Assembly (NCBI GenBank): GCA_002104905.1
Contig: MCFE01000797.1
Span: 1-35,042 of the forward strand
From: Basidiobolus meristosporus CBS 931.73
Lineage: Eukaryota > Basidiobolomycota > Basidiobolomycetes > Basidiobolales > Basidiobolaceae
Direction: 5' to 3'
Length of the DNA stretch: 35,042 nucleotides
Position numbers and translations under genes: made by a program. The notes beneath the pieces were generated by a model. The model made no database searches. It was not told the DNA's origin and worked only from the letters and a program-made list of their open reading frames with translations. Shown here piece by piece: positions 18,777 through 27,890 of the stretch; position 1 is the stretch's first letter, and the number at the start of each line of letters is the position of its first letter.

Positions 18777-19162
18777 TGTGGGTTATTACTGACTGTACTT
18801 GGTGAGTGGGAGAGCTTGTAGGTCAAGTCAGTACCACTTGGTTCAGAATAGCTTCTGATAGAAGGTAGCAAGGTAATAAAGACTTCTGTTTATTTCGTCC
18901 AAATCTCGTTGTTCTTCCTGGTTCAATTGGGTAGATATATATATCACTTGGGGGGGCTTAGACAATAGACAATGTGTTATAAAATAGGGGTGTGAACACC
19001 TTCCTGTTATGGTAAGTGTTCTAACTAGATAAGGGCAGGGATAGGAGGGGAGGACGCGTTGGGAATCATAGGGAGGGTACTGGAGGACTTTGGGTAGGAC
19101 TCTGGAGGGAACTCTTGGGAGAACTCTTGGGCAAAGAGTGGGTACTACATTGAGTACTCACA
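18777..19162 (-). repeat. Gypsy 5' LTR
   Basis: 386 bp, TGTGGGTT...ACTCACA on the plus strand, next to target copy TATTC (19163-19167). It contains GATATATATATC, a self-complementary AT tract that may hold the promoter. Confidence 0.92.
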
Positions 19163-19167
19163 TATTC

Positions 19168-19966
19168 AAGATGTACTAAAGAAGCACAAAATGGAAGACT
19201 GTAAACCAGCAGCTACCCCAATGGCGACAAACCTTAACATGATCAAAACTCAACCAAATTAAGAGAGCTGGGTGCCATCTGAAAGCCCTTACTTTCCTAA
19301 ACAATCTATGGTCAGCAGTCTGATGTATATCATGCTTGGAACAGCATCAGATATCTCACATTCAGTGGGAGTTGTCAGCCAACATAATCAGAACTATGGA
19401 GCTGATCATATTGCAGCAGTTAAGTGGATTTTCAGATACCTAAAAGGAACTGCTGATATCTGCTTAAGATACACCTATAAGGATTTAGAACAGGGTCTTG
19501 TGGGATACTCTAATGCAGAATAGGGACAAAACCTGGAAGACAGAAGATCCACCACAGAATACATATTTCTTCACTGTAAAGGAGCAATTTCATTGAATTC
19601 AAGAATGCAACCAACCATAGCACTTTCTACCACAGAGGCTGAGTATATGGCAGACTTTGAAGCTACAAAAGAAGAAATGTGGTTAAGAAAGCTTTTTGCA
19701 GCTTTAGGCCTATGTCAAAAAACACCTGTTACTTTATTTCAAGATAATCAAGGATGTATGCAATTAGGTAGAAATCCAACTTTTCATACTAGAACTAAGC
19801 ACATAGATATTAGACATCATTTCATATGTGAAGCTATAGAGAGTAACTTAGCTTAGTTTACTGTCCTTCAGATGAAATGATTGCAGAGATATTCACCAAA
19901 CCATTAGCTAGAGACAAGTTTGAATATCTTAGGTCAAAATTAGGACTGGTCAGTATGAACATTTAG
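19168..19966 (+). pseudogene. Copia B Gag-Pol, 3' part (end of RT, RNase H)
   Basis: It continues the copia B reverse transcriptase from the gypsy target site, in the frame predicted by excision. Motifs: MVSSLMYIMLGT, HIAAVKWIFRYLKGTADICLRY, STTEAEYMA, DNQGCMQLGRNP and TKHIDIRHHF. It ends in MNI followed by TAG, like copia A. Breaks: in-frame TAA near 19261, TAG at ~19521 in the RNase H SDADW motif (SNAE-stop), and a frameshift near 19850. Confidence 0.9.
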
Positions 19967-19977
19967 CCAAGTGGGAG

Positions 19978-20336
19978 TGTTGTAAAAAAATTGGAATCCC
20001 ACCTGAATATTCACCTAGCATAGTCACTTAGATCATTACCTTCAAATCCTAGAGAATACTGACCAAATTCCTTGTTGGGATTTACTTAGAATATTTTCAC
20101 CAGAATACCTGTACCCAGAACATGAAAATTCCCAAAGTTGTCCAAACAGCCACAAACTTTGCACACATGTTTTTGGGATCTTCCTTAACCTATTCTACAT
20201 GTTTGTAATACCAAAACCATGTAAAAGTATAAATACCACTTTTACATTCAATAAATCATTTAGTGAAAACCACATAAACTACTTGTCCACCCAATCACCT
20301 CCAATCACTTCCAACATCTCCAAGACTCTTACCACA
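19978..20336 (+). repeat. Copia B 3' LTR
   Basis: 359 bp, preceded by the purine-rich AGTGGGAG. It ends CTTACCACA, an altered CTTACAACA. It is longer than 350 because of small insertions, including a second CACCTCCAAT-like block near the end. It is followed by the AAAAA duplication. Confidence 0.9.
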
Positions 20337-20341
20337 AAAAA

Positions 20342-20681
20342 TAATCACACCCCAGATTTCACAAAAAACTTAGTCAAAATTTTTCATCACAACAATATAT
20401 ATGTGGCTTTTGATTGGTTCCCTGCAAATTTGCTCACTTTTTAATCCTGGACACTCTATCACCTCCTACATTTGTGTGCCATGATTGGCTATTGTCTCAT
20501 TTTCACACTCCTTACTTTCTGACTCAACAGTTTCTATTACTTTTCATGCTTACAAATTGATTAATTTCCATTGAAGCTTCAGTTGTACTTCAACTGCCAA
20601 TTGTATTGACCTATACAAGTCCCTATACCCTACACTAACATTAAGCCCAACCCCACACTTAATAAGTAACTCCATTGAAAT
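20342..20681 (+). repeat. Subterminal repeat R, copy 2 (remainder, element N)
   Basis: Continuation of the R block that begins at the N left end (8410-8518) and was split by copia B. It runs through TTTTGATTGGTT, ATGATTGGCTATT and the GTATTGACCTATA run up to the ORFX stop codon. GATTGG again appears twice. Confidence 0.7.
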
Positions 20682-21260
20682 TCACCACTCAATAAGTATT
20701 TTGGCTGTCATCCACTGGTTCCACAACTTTGGCAAGATCCCAACGGCTTTATGCCACTGTTCATTCACTGGTTTCCACACATCCTGGTCTTCAGCCAGCA
20801 CTGCAAGGTCTAGCACCTCATCTGCCAGTATTTGTAATCAATCCTTGCAATATTCCAGTGTGTTTTCTTGAGCACTGCTCATGAAGAAGTGCCACAACCT
20901 CTTGGTGTGCCTATTAATGTTCCAAAATTCCACCAAAGACATTGTCATAGTCTTTTGAGTCCTTGATGTTGTAGCCTTGTCTGTCAGTGGGATCTCCACT
21001 CTGTCAACAATGGAGGATGTGGAGGCTGTGGTAGACAAAGTGCCTTTTTCTGCAAGCTCATCTACCATGCTGGAGGGTAGCTCAACTGGCTGCGCTTCCA
21101 ACTCTTGTGAAAACAACTGTTTTTGTATTGGTAAGTCTTCTTGGCTACAAAGGGATTCAGTCTGTTCTGGGCTTGCGGCATTAATTGGCAAGAACTGCAG
21201 TTTTTTTTGCATGCCTCCCTGTCTAAGGTTTGGGTAGACATTTTTCCCTTTACCTTTTCC

Positions 21261-21336
21261 TTTATCACTGCCAGGTCTTTCACTGCTACTTTGTTTGAGT
21301 GCTTCTTGTAATGAACTACATTTTCTCCTTGATAAA
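21261..21336 (+). repeat. ~76-bp direct repeat in ORFX, unit 1
   Basis: TTTATCACTGCCAGGTCTTTCACTGCTACTTTG... is repeated imperfectly at 21467-21541, about 205 bp away. It encodes EALKQSSSERPGSDK on the minus strand; the other unit, in the equivalent frame, encodes EALSQSSSEGPGSDK. A local duplication inside the gene. Confidence 0.7.
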
Positions 21337-21466
21337 ATCTGCTTTGACACATCTGTTTTGACCTGCTTGTCCCTTGCTGGCACTCTTCTGGCAACCTAAT
21401 GTTTCTTTTCCACTTGTTTTGAGCTCTCAACCATAGTTGTGACAGGCTCCTGTAAAAGCTGCTGGT

Positions 21467-21541
21467 TTTATCACTGCCGGGTCCTTCACTGCTACTTTGA
21501 CTGAGTGCTTCTTTAGTAGTACTATGCTTTTTCCTTCATAA
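21467..21541 (+). repeat. ~76-bp direct repeat in ORFX, unit 2
   Basis: TTTATCACTGCCGGGTCCTTCACTGCTACTTTG..., partner of 21261-21336. The region between and around the two units is where the ORFX frame is lost. Confidence 0.7.
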
Positions 21542-22150
21542 ATGTTGTGCTGGTGCATTTGTGTCTGCCTACTCTTCATTATTGCACCCAACAGCTTCAA
21601 AGATCTTCAATGTCTTTTGATTTTTAGGCTTTGGTATAAACACCATATTATCTCCCTCCCATGCTGTGATAGGTTTTTCTGTGGGCTTTATCATTGGGCA
21701 CTGTTGTTGTGCTTCAAAGAGTGTACAGTGTTCCTCTACTGTTACATTGGGAAATGGCTCAAATCTTGGCTGTGACATTGAGCTACTTAAGTTCCTGCTT
21801 TGCAGCAAAGATACTGCATTCTCTACCTGGGATACTGATTGCTCTACATGTATTATCTGCTTGTCCTGTTTATGGACTATTTCCTGATTTCTCTGGGCTA
21901 TTGCATATATCCTATCAGCCACTGCACCTAATTACTTCATTAATGCTTTGGTATGAGCTGATAACATGCTTGCTAATATGGGTGGTGGTGATGTTATGAT
22001 GGCCACTTGCAGGTCTTCAACTGAGGGCACTGTGTTTGCTACATTCTCATCTGCCTGAGCATAACTGTCAGCTTATGGCTCCACCAAGGTTCTCAGTTGC
22101 CTACTTGACTGCGAGCCTGAGGAGTCCACATTATTACCTTCAGTGGGCAC

Positions 22151-23013
22151 TGTCATGATCACATGACATCCCTGGTCTCCAACTATCTAGCCAGATCAAG
22201 TCAGTTGAGAAATCCCAGTTCCTTCTAGAGAGTTCTACTACATTCTAGCAACTTTTTGAAAGCTCCAAGTCAACATTACACAATGGAAAATTCTATGGAA
22301 GCTTCCCATTAGAATTTATGCAGTCCCTGTTGTAGAAATTTGTATTTCCACCTAAATACTCACCTAACTTAGTCACTTGGATCATTACCTTCAAATCCTA
22401 GAGAATACTGACCAAATTCCTTGTTGGGATTTACATAGAATATTTTCACCAAAATACCAGGTACCCAGAACATGAAAATTCTCAAAGTTGTCCAAACAGC
22501 CCCAAACTTTGCACACATGTTCTTGGGACCTTCCTTAACCTATTCTACATGTTTGTAATGCCAAGACCATGTAAAAGTATAAATACTACTTTTATATTCA
22601 ATAAATCATTAGTGAAAACCCCATTATCTACTTGTTCTCCCAATCACTTCAAATATCTCCAAGACTCTTACAACAGTCCCATGCCATATATGGTAGCTAC
22701 ATGTCACATGACCTAGTCACGTGATCAGCTGATCCCTGACATATCTCCATGTGATATTCCAGTCTTTTCTTGATTATATTCTATCTTGGCACACTTACTG
22801 TGCCTCACCCCAGAACCCCATCAGTACTAGCCAATATCTCTTGGCATCCATATTGCCACAAAGTGTATATAGTCCTATCCCCCCTTGTATATTCCTCAGT
22901 CTGATAAACACAGGTCTTGAATAAACAGCCTTGCCTTGTTGATCCACAACTAAGTCCTTTCCTGGTCCTGCCTTGCCTAGCCCTACTCTCCTGCCTTGTG
23001 TCTATTCATAACA
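22151..23013 (+). mobile_element. Solo LTR E, a different LTR family, in ORFX
   Basis: Bounded by TGTCATGATCAC and TTCATAACA, with GGCAC at 22146-22150 and 23014-23018. Without the solo copia LTR inside it, it measures about 510 bp. A GTATATAG TATA-like motif (~22867) and AATAAA (~22920) suggest plus orientation. The first 18 bases, TGTCATGATCACATGACA, form a hairpin with 7-bp arms. Excision with one GGCAC restores the ORFX frame. The superfamily cannot be told from an LTR alone. Confidence 0.85.
22328..22675 (+). mobile_element. Solo LTR of copia family 1 inside LTR E
   Basis: 348 bp from TGTTGTAGAAAT to CTTACAACA, flanked by GTCCC on both sides (22323-22327, 22676-22680). The hairpin arm is damaged (TACTTTTAT). 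It is the youngest event at this site, since it interrupts a solo LTR. Confidence 0.95.
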
Positions 23014-23162
23014 GGCACACTGTTAACATGGCCTTTTTTGGATGTAGCCCTGCTTGTTGCACTGAATGTCAAAGCAAGCTGTTGTCCAACTCTTCTTCTG
23101 TTGCCATCAGTGGTGGGGTTTGCTTGGGAACCAGACAACTTTGCTTTATTACTTGGCAGCAT

Positions 23163-23548
23163 ATATACAGAAGTGAGTCAAACTAAAGGGGAAGTAGTAT
23201 AACATATACATGTGTATGTGATGCCACAACTTCATCTATAATGCTTACTATGGCGGGTCATCATTGAATCCTACATTCTTGTAGGTGCAATGTCTCAAAT
23301 ACAAGACTGTCTTAAATTCACATGAGTATTGACCAAAAAGTGATATAATAGCATTACATTTTTGAAGGTCACGCTGCTTGCCCCATGGGCAAGACCACTT
23401 TGACACAATGCTGTAAGAAAAGAGAAAAAAGGCCATGTGGCTATTGTAGCAAGCTGCTCAGCTGTGAAGCACTCAAACAGCAGTTAATACTTCTATATTA
23501 GCCCCTGGCCATCTTTGTCACCTAGAGCAAACTGAGTCAGGTGAATTT
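23163..23548. promoter_or_regulatory. Intergenic region between divergent ORFX and transposase
   Basis: About 390 bp separate the two divergently oriented genes of N, so it should hold both promoters. It includes ACATATACATGTGTATGT (23201-23218), a near-palindrome. No clear TATA or initiator could be assigned to either gene. Confidence 0.3.
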
Positions 23549-25967
23549 GTGACACCTTTATGCTCACCTCAACCTTCTGAATATGGCATGCAAAGTGATA
23601 GATCTGACAAGGAAGGTTCACAGATGGATTGTGAGCCTATCTCCCCTAACAACAGTACTATATATGAGCCTGGTCAAATCCCAATATGCAATGAGACAAC
23701 TACCATTAAAAAAATGCCAAGGATACTTTATGGAGCCCAGTGGGCCCAGTAATCCATCCACAAGTGAATGATATGATGTTGTGGCTAGAGAAGGGGTGTG
23801 TTTCCACTAATATCAGTAATGGGGGCTTTGGGGATTTATTACTACTTCTTGCCAAAATCATTCCAGGATGCAACTTACCATGTACATAGTAAAAGTGGAC
23901 AACCATCATGCGGCTGGCAACATATGATCCAGGGACTGTCCTGATTTCAGCATGTGTTAACAGTTGCATGGCATTGACATCCAAAAATGCATCCATTGCA
24001 ACATGTCCAAATTGTCAGGAATCCACCACCATTGAGGGAAAACAATGTACACACTCTGCATATATTCCAATAATATACCATCTGAGGAAGCCAATGCAGT
24101 CCAACAAATATTGCAAAGTTATACAGTACTGCACTCAGTATCAATCAAGTGCAAACATATCCAATATATTCAATGGGAAACATTACAAACAGCCAAGAAG
24201 CAAGGGCTACTTTGAAGGTATGTATGACCATGCCTTTGCCTTAGCACTTGATGGATTCTCATCAAACAAGTACTCTACCAGCAAATCCTGCTGGCCACCA
24301 ATTCTCACCAATCTGAATCTGCCACCCATCTTGCAGTATCAGAGCAATAATCTGATAGTAGTCTCACTGGTATCTGGGCCTAAATCACTGTCCAACCTGG
24401 ATAGCTACCTGTATCCATTGCTGGATGAATTTTGTATGCTTTCCAGTGGGATAGCAGTAAATGGCCATCATGGAAAAGCCCATATTATTATATGCACTGG
24501 AGATAGCCCAGCCATCAGCAAGATAGCAGGGTTTTCCAAGCATAATGGACAGTATTACTGTTGAATGTGTGAGATCCAGGGGATTTACTCCATAACTCAC
24601 ACATATTATTATTACCCAAATGCCAGCATTACATACATCATCTTTCCACAGAGAGAATGTACAGAAGTTAGCATGCAATTGCAGCAAAGTTGGCAAGCTA
24701 TAAGCTATTGGCCAGAATATGGAATCAATTGGAAACCAGAGATACTTAAGATAGAGGGTAACTATTGGAGCAAAAGCTTTCCACTGGGAGCAATGCATTT
24801 GCTTTTCAACAATATCCCTATACTGATGACCAGGTTGTACATAGGGCATTTCAAGCTAAATGAGCTCTTCAAGATACTGGAGAAATTTGAAAGAATTGGC
24901 AAGATATTACAAAGTATCCGCTACCCTAAGTACTTCTCACAAGCTCCAATCAATACTCATATGCATATACAACAATACAAATGCAAAGACTGGATGAACT
25001 GGATATGTATTTATTCAAGAGGCATTCCAATGCCATTTCTACCAACAGTACAATGGAAACATTGGAAGTCATATGTGTACATTTTAGGAATATTTATCCA
25101 CAAGCCAATCACTAATGTCAACTTGACACATCTACAGCTGTTGTGTGAGCAGTTTGTGATGGGATTTGAGTGGCTATACTACAAACATAAAGCTGAATGC
25201 ATAGATATCTGCTGCAGCTGTATCCATTTTTGACTCCATCTTGCATGGTGTGTGGAAATATTGGGCCTTGCTTCACCTTTTAGGAGTTTCCTATGGAGTG
25301 GATGTGTGAGGAGATAGGAAGACAAGTCAAGTTACAGGAACTACCACATCCCAAACTCATTAATAATATTACCTTTAAGTCTGTCATAGATGTGATGAGT
25401 AGGCACATGAATGACAGCCAGGAAGAGTTGGAAAATATTGAGGACAAATGTGTACATGAAAACACCTATGCCTATGGCATTAAGAAGCTAAGCAGCCCCA
25501 ATATGTGGGTAATCAGTCAAGTACTGCAAAGTTGGGTTAGGTGCAACAAACAACTAATTTTATTAGGAAAACTCTACCAAGGTGTGTTGGATTTCTCTTG
25601 GTCACAAGCCAACTTCTACACCATTCAATACAAAATTCACACAAACAAGAGCCAGAGTGCACCTATAAGGGGGACTAGAATCCAGCAGGAAGAAGGAATA
25701 TATTGATTAAGTGTCAAGAAGTTCTTTGCAGATATTTGGGTGGAATTCATGGCAGAAGTGGCAACAATCAAGTATATGTTTGCAAGATGCATATGTTACC
25801 AGCAGTACAAGGTATATGGCAACTTTGCAAGTGTCACACTAAAAAGCCGTAAAGTTGAGGTGATAGAAGTGTGTCAATTGCGGCAGGTGCACATATTTGT
25901 AGAGGTTAGTAAGCAGGAGGCCATAGTTTTTTTTAGATTTGAAATATATGTGGAATACCCAAGGTAG
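23549..25967 (+). pseudogene. Tnp2-type (CACTA/Plavaka-like) transposase of element N
   Basis: Core region 23908-24564: ALALDGF (catalytic Asp), CWPPILTNLNLPP, SLVSGPKSLSNLDSYLYPLL, CTGDSPAISKIAGFSKHNG (second Asp), then YYC-stop-MC where relatives have CRxCE. The frame continues to 25233 with KPEILKIEG, FPLGAMHLLF and IPILMTRLYIGHFKLNE, shifts frame by 25293, and is open again to 25706 and 25740-25967. Upstream, the fragment VSTNISNGGFGDLLLLLAK (~23790-23860) is in the core frame but is separated from it by TAG-TAA. A further frame change lies near 23740, so the true start is uncertain. The DDE-type transposase would cut at the CCCTATGA ends. It is dead as it stands. Family assignment rests on motif order. 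Confidence 0.75.
24562..24603 (+). other. Stop codon followed at once by a conserved hairpin
   Basis: TGA (24562-24564) is followed by TGTGTGAG (24566-24573) and CTCACACA (24596-24603), exact reverse complements, with an inner GGGG/CTCC-type pairing. Element K keeps the same outer arms (about 2569-2606 on the opposite strand) and also has a stop (TAA) at the equivalent codon. Confidence 0.5.
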
Positions 25968-26438
25968 AAGTGGGTAAGCAAATAAAGAGGGGTAATTCTA
26001 CAGAGGAATATATGAATTGCACAAGGGGAGGTAGAAATAGGAAGTACCATTGGTTAAATTGGTACAGTAGCATTATACAGAATCAGCTGTAGGCTGCCAT
26101 ACTGCCCATCCAAAGCCATTGGAGTTTTGCTTAGAGCTTGTTGAAATACAATCATGTTTCTTGTCATATAATGCAATTAGATGTCCTGGCCAGTTGGATC
26201 CATTTACAATAGTTGTAGAGCGCAATAAGACCACAACAATATCATGCAATTATTGTTACAGCACCAATCAAACCCCATCAAGTTTTATCACTTTATTTGG
26301 TAGTAAGATTAGCAAAATGCCATTGTAATCCCATCATAAGATTATTAAGAGGGTCACTAATTCCAAGCTGCTGGCATTATGACAGTCTCTCAATGGGATC
26401 TTGATGGCTTTTCTGGATTGGATCCACCTACAGGACCA
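25968..26438 (+). other. Right subterminal region of element N
   Basis: No convincing gene. It runs between the end of the transposase remnants and the right terminal repeat, and is absent from K because of K's internal deletion except for the last ~40 bp. A 69-codon open frame at 26119-26328 has no recognisable features. Confidence 0.4.
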
Positions 26439-26455
26439 AATTATTTCTCATAGGG
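26439..26455 (-). repeat. Element N right terminal inverted repeat
   Basis: AATTATTTCTCATAGGG, the inverted partner of 8410-8426, followed by TGC (26456-26458). Confidence 0.65.
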
Positions 26456-26458
26456 TGC

Positions 26459-26694
26459 TTGTAATGGACTCTGTAGAATGCCACTAGCTTTCAGCAATGG
26501 CACCCTTGCTTTTCTGCCCTTGATAGTTTCTGCTAATCTTAAGATACTTTCTTAGCATACCAGAGCCAGCTTAAAGTCTGCTTGCTTGTTTGAATCCAGA
26601 AAAATGCTCACAGAGCATGTCAAGCACATTCAGCTTGGCCTGGAATTTGTGATGGCCCCATGGTATACTGGCCTTAAGGTGATGCCCCATGAGA
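26459..26694. other. Short unassigned stretch between N and R3
   Basis: No gene seen. It should be the continuation of whatever N was inserted into. The first bases (CTTGTAATGGACT, overlapping the TGC duplication) resemble ORFX sequence at 21303-21315 (CTTGTAATGAACT), as expected if N landed in the ORFX of M, but the match does not extend. Confidence 0.3.
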
Positions 26695-27140
26695 AATACT
26701 TCTGATGATCCTGACACAAGGCCATGACAAAATTAAATTCCCACAACTGAGAGGTATTGATCATGTCAGAACACCATGCAAAGACCATTGAAAGATGATT
26801 GCACCCCAGATTTTGCAAAAAGCTTTGTTGAAATTTTTCATCAAAGCAATATATGGGTGGTTTTTGATTAGTCCTTTGCCAATTCTCTCACTTTCTGATC
26901 CTGGACACTCAATAACCGCCTATGTTTGCTCACATTGATTGGCTGTTGCCTCCACATCACACACCTTACTTCCTGACTCAACCAATTGTCTTACTTTTCA
27001 TGCACACAAATTAATCTGTCTGTTGAAACTTCAGTTGTACCTCAGTTGCCAATTGTATTGACCTGTACAAGTCCCTATACCCAACATCAACATTAAGCCC
27101 AACAAGTAACTCCTTTAAAATCCACCATTCAGTAAATATT
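26695..27140 (+). repeat. Subterminal repeat R, copy 3
   Basis: It begins CCCCATGAGAAATACTTCTG and follows the R order through GATGATCC, TTTTTGATTAGTCC, CATTGATTGGCTGTT and the GTATTGACCTGTA run, to CATTCAGTAAATATT in the final ORFX codons, where R4 begins. The ORFX stop here is mutated to TGG. Confidence 0.7.
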
Positions 27141-27472
27141 CCCTACAAAAAATTATTGCAATGATCCTATCAAAAGGCCATAGCCAATTCTAAGTCCCAT
27201 GACTAAGAGGTATGGATCCCATCAGGACACCCCGCAAAGACTGTCAAAAATAAATGCACCTCAGATTTCACAAAAAACCTGGTCAAAATTTTTCATGAAA
27301 ACAATACAAAAGTGGCTTTTGATTGGTTCTCTGCCAATTTTCTCACTTACTGATCCCAGACACTCTATCACCTCCAATGTTTGTATGCATTGATTGGCTA
27401 TTGCCTCTTATTCACACTCCTTACTTCCTGACTCAACAGTTTCTCTTACTTTTTATGCTTACAAATTAGACT
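27141..27472 (+). repeat. Subterminal repeat R, copy 4, inserted into R3
   Basis: It begins CCCTACAAAAAATTATTG exactly where R3 is interrupted. R order is kept up to TTTATGCTTACAAATT, where copia C1 starts. It is therefore another element end of the same family lodged in the ORFX tail of R3. Confidence 0.65.
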
Positions 27473-27854
27473 TGTTCCACTGGATAGTGCCACATAAAGC
27501 AGTTGAAATACTGCTCAGCAGCTAAAAGTTTACTTGACAATTCTGGACTAGTCTTGGTCACTGTGGGACTAATTTACAGCTCCAAATATGCCACTTTCTT
27601 CAGATCCTTGATCCTATGATGATTCCCCTATAGTCAGGATCAAATTAGCACTATTACTAAACATTATGTACTAACCCTGAAACTGTTACAGAATGCTCCT
27701 GAATATTGAGAAACCCTCCTTACTTAGTGTTACAGCTGTATTGCTTCTACAAAGGTATAAGTACTGAGCTTCTTTATTAATAAACAACAGCTCAACAATT
27801 ATCACTATTTCTTGAGAAGTTCCTTATATCCAAGTCACTTCTTAAATTGCAACA
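27473..27854 (+). repeat. Copia C1 5' LTR
   Basis: It matches the C2 LTR from CAGCAGCTAAAA onward, through GTTACAGAATGCTCCTGAATA, GGTATAAGTACTGAGC (TATA position, mutated) and AATAAACAACAG, to the end AAATTGCAACA. The first ~30 bp diverge. Confidence 0.75.
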
Positions 27855-27866
27855 TGTTATGAGCCC
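27855..27866 (+). other. Copia C1 primer-binding site
   Basis: TGTTATGAGCCC, one mismatch from the initiator tRNA-Met anticodon-arm complement found in C2, copia A and copia B. Confidence 0.75.
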
Positions 27867-27890
27867 TGATTGCCTTAATCTATTTTAAAG

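Larger units (their letters stand above)
12035..19162 (-). mobile_element. Ty3/gypsy retrotransposon nested in copia B
   Basis: 7.1-kb element on the minus strand with LTRs of 387 and 386 bp (TGTGGGTT...ACTCACA) and target TATTC at 12030-12034 and 19163-19167. Excising it with one TATTC rejoins copia B as CCAAGTATATTCAAGAT, in the same reading frame as copia A. Order 5' to 3': LTR, tRNA primer site, gag, protease-RT-RNase H-integrase, an extra ORF, LTR. The LTRs differ at about 8 positions (about 98% alike by eye), so it is young, yet gag-pol carries about ten stops and the integrase has lost its catalytic Glu. A solo copia LTR sits in gag. Confidence 0.92.
8519..20336 (+). mobile_element. 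Copia B: Ty1/copia family 1, degraded, split by gypsy
   Basis: Same family as copia A, opposite orientation. The 5' LTR, primer-binding site, Gag-Pol, polypurine tract and 3' LTR are all present, and AAAAA flanks both ends (8514-8518, 20337-20341). Removing the element restores GTTAAAAATAATCACACC, matching GTCAAAAATAAATGCACC in R4 (27242). The LTRs are clearly less alike than those of copia A, and Gag-Pol has many stops and frameshifts, so this insertion is older. The 7.1-kb gypsy element lies in its reverse transcriptase. Confidence 0.9.
20682..23162 (-). pseudogene. ORFX: accessory gene of the Tnp2 element, broken
   Basis: Proposed start is the ATG at 23160-23162. The frame runs 45 codons to the LTR E site, and after excision of LTR E plus one GGCAC it continues in the same frame. 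It reads a Ser/Gln-rich stretch, two in-frame stops (TAA near 22072 and near 21930), and a helical Gln/Val-rich segment (ADRIYAIAQRNQEIVHKQDK, HVEQSVSQVENAVSLLQ) that could be a coiled coil. A frameshift lies in 21383-21569. The C-terminal part has QPVELPSSMVDELAEKG and VEFWNINRHTKR, and ends at TGA 20682-20684. The N terminus is basic (KAKLSGS, NRRRVGQ, TSKKGH). No family recognised. Its place, divergent from the transposase and shared by copy M, suggests an element-encoded partner protein, comparable in position to the second gene of plant CACTA elements; that is inference. Confidence 0.6.
8410..26455 (+). mobile_element. Element N: two-gene Tnp2-family DNA transposon with nested insertions
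   Basis: The left end CCCTATGAAACATTATT (8410) and the right end, inverted, CCCTATGAGAAATAATT (26455) match at 14 of 17 positions. TGC flanks both sides (8407-8409, 26456-26458), fitting the 3-bp target duplications of CACTA/EnSpm-type elements. K confirms the right end because it carries the same terminal ~55 bp. Subtracting copia B with one AAAAA, and LTR E with one GGCAC, leaves about 5.36 kb. Contents in order: R subterminal block, ORFX (minus), ~390-bp intergenic region, Tnp2 transposase (plus), ~490-bp subterminal region. Both genes are broken. Assignment to the Plavaka branch is inference from the transposase. Confidence 0.65.

Noticed and set aside
26459-26694. Treating this stretch as the right-hand remainder of element M
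   Set aside because: Only about 13 bases resemble ORFX, and neither the rest of ORFX nor a terminal repeat could be found.
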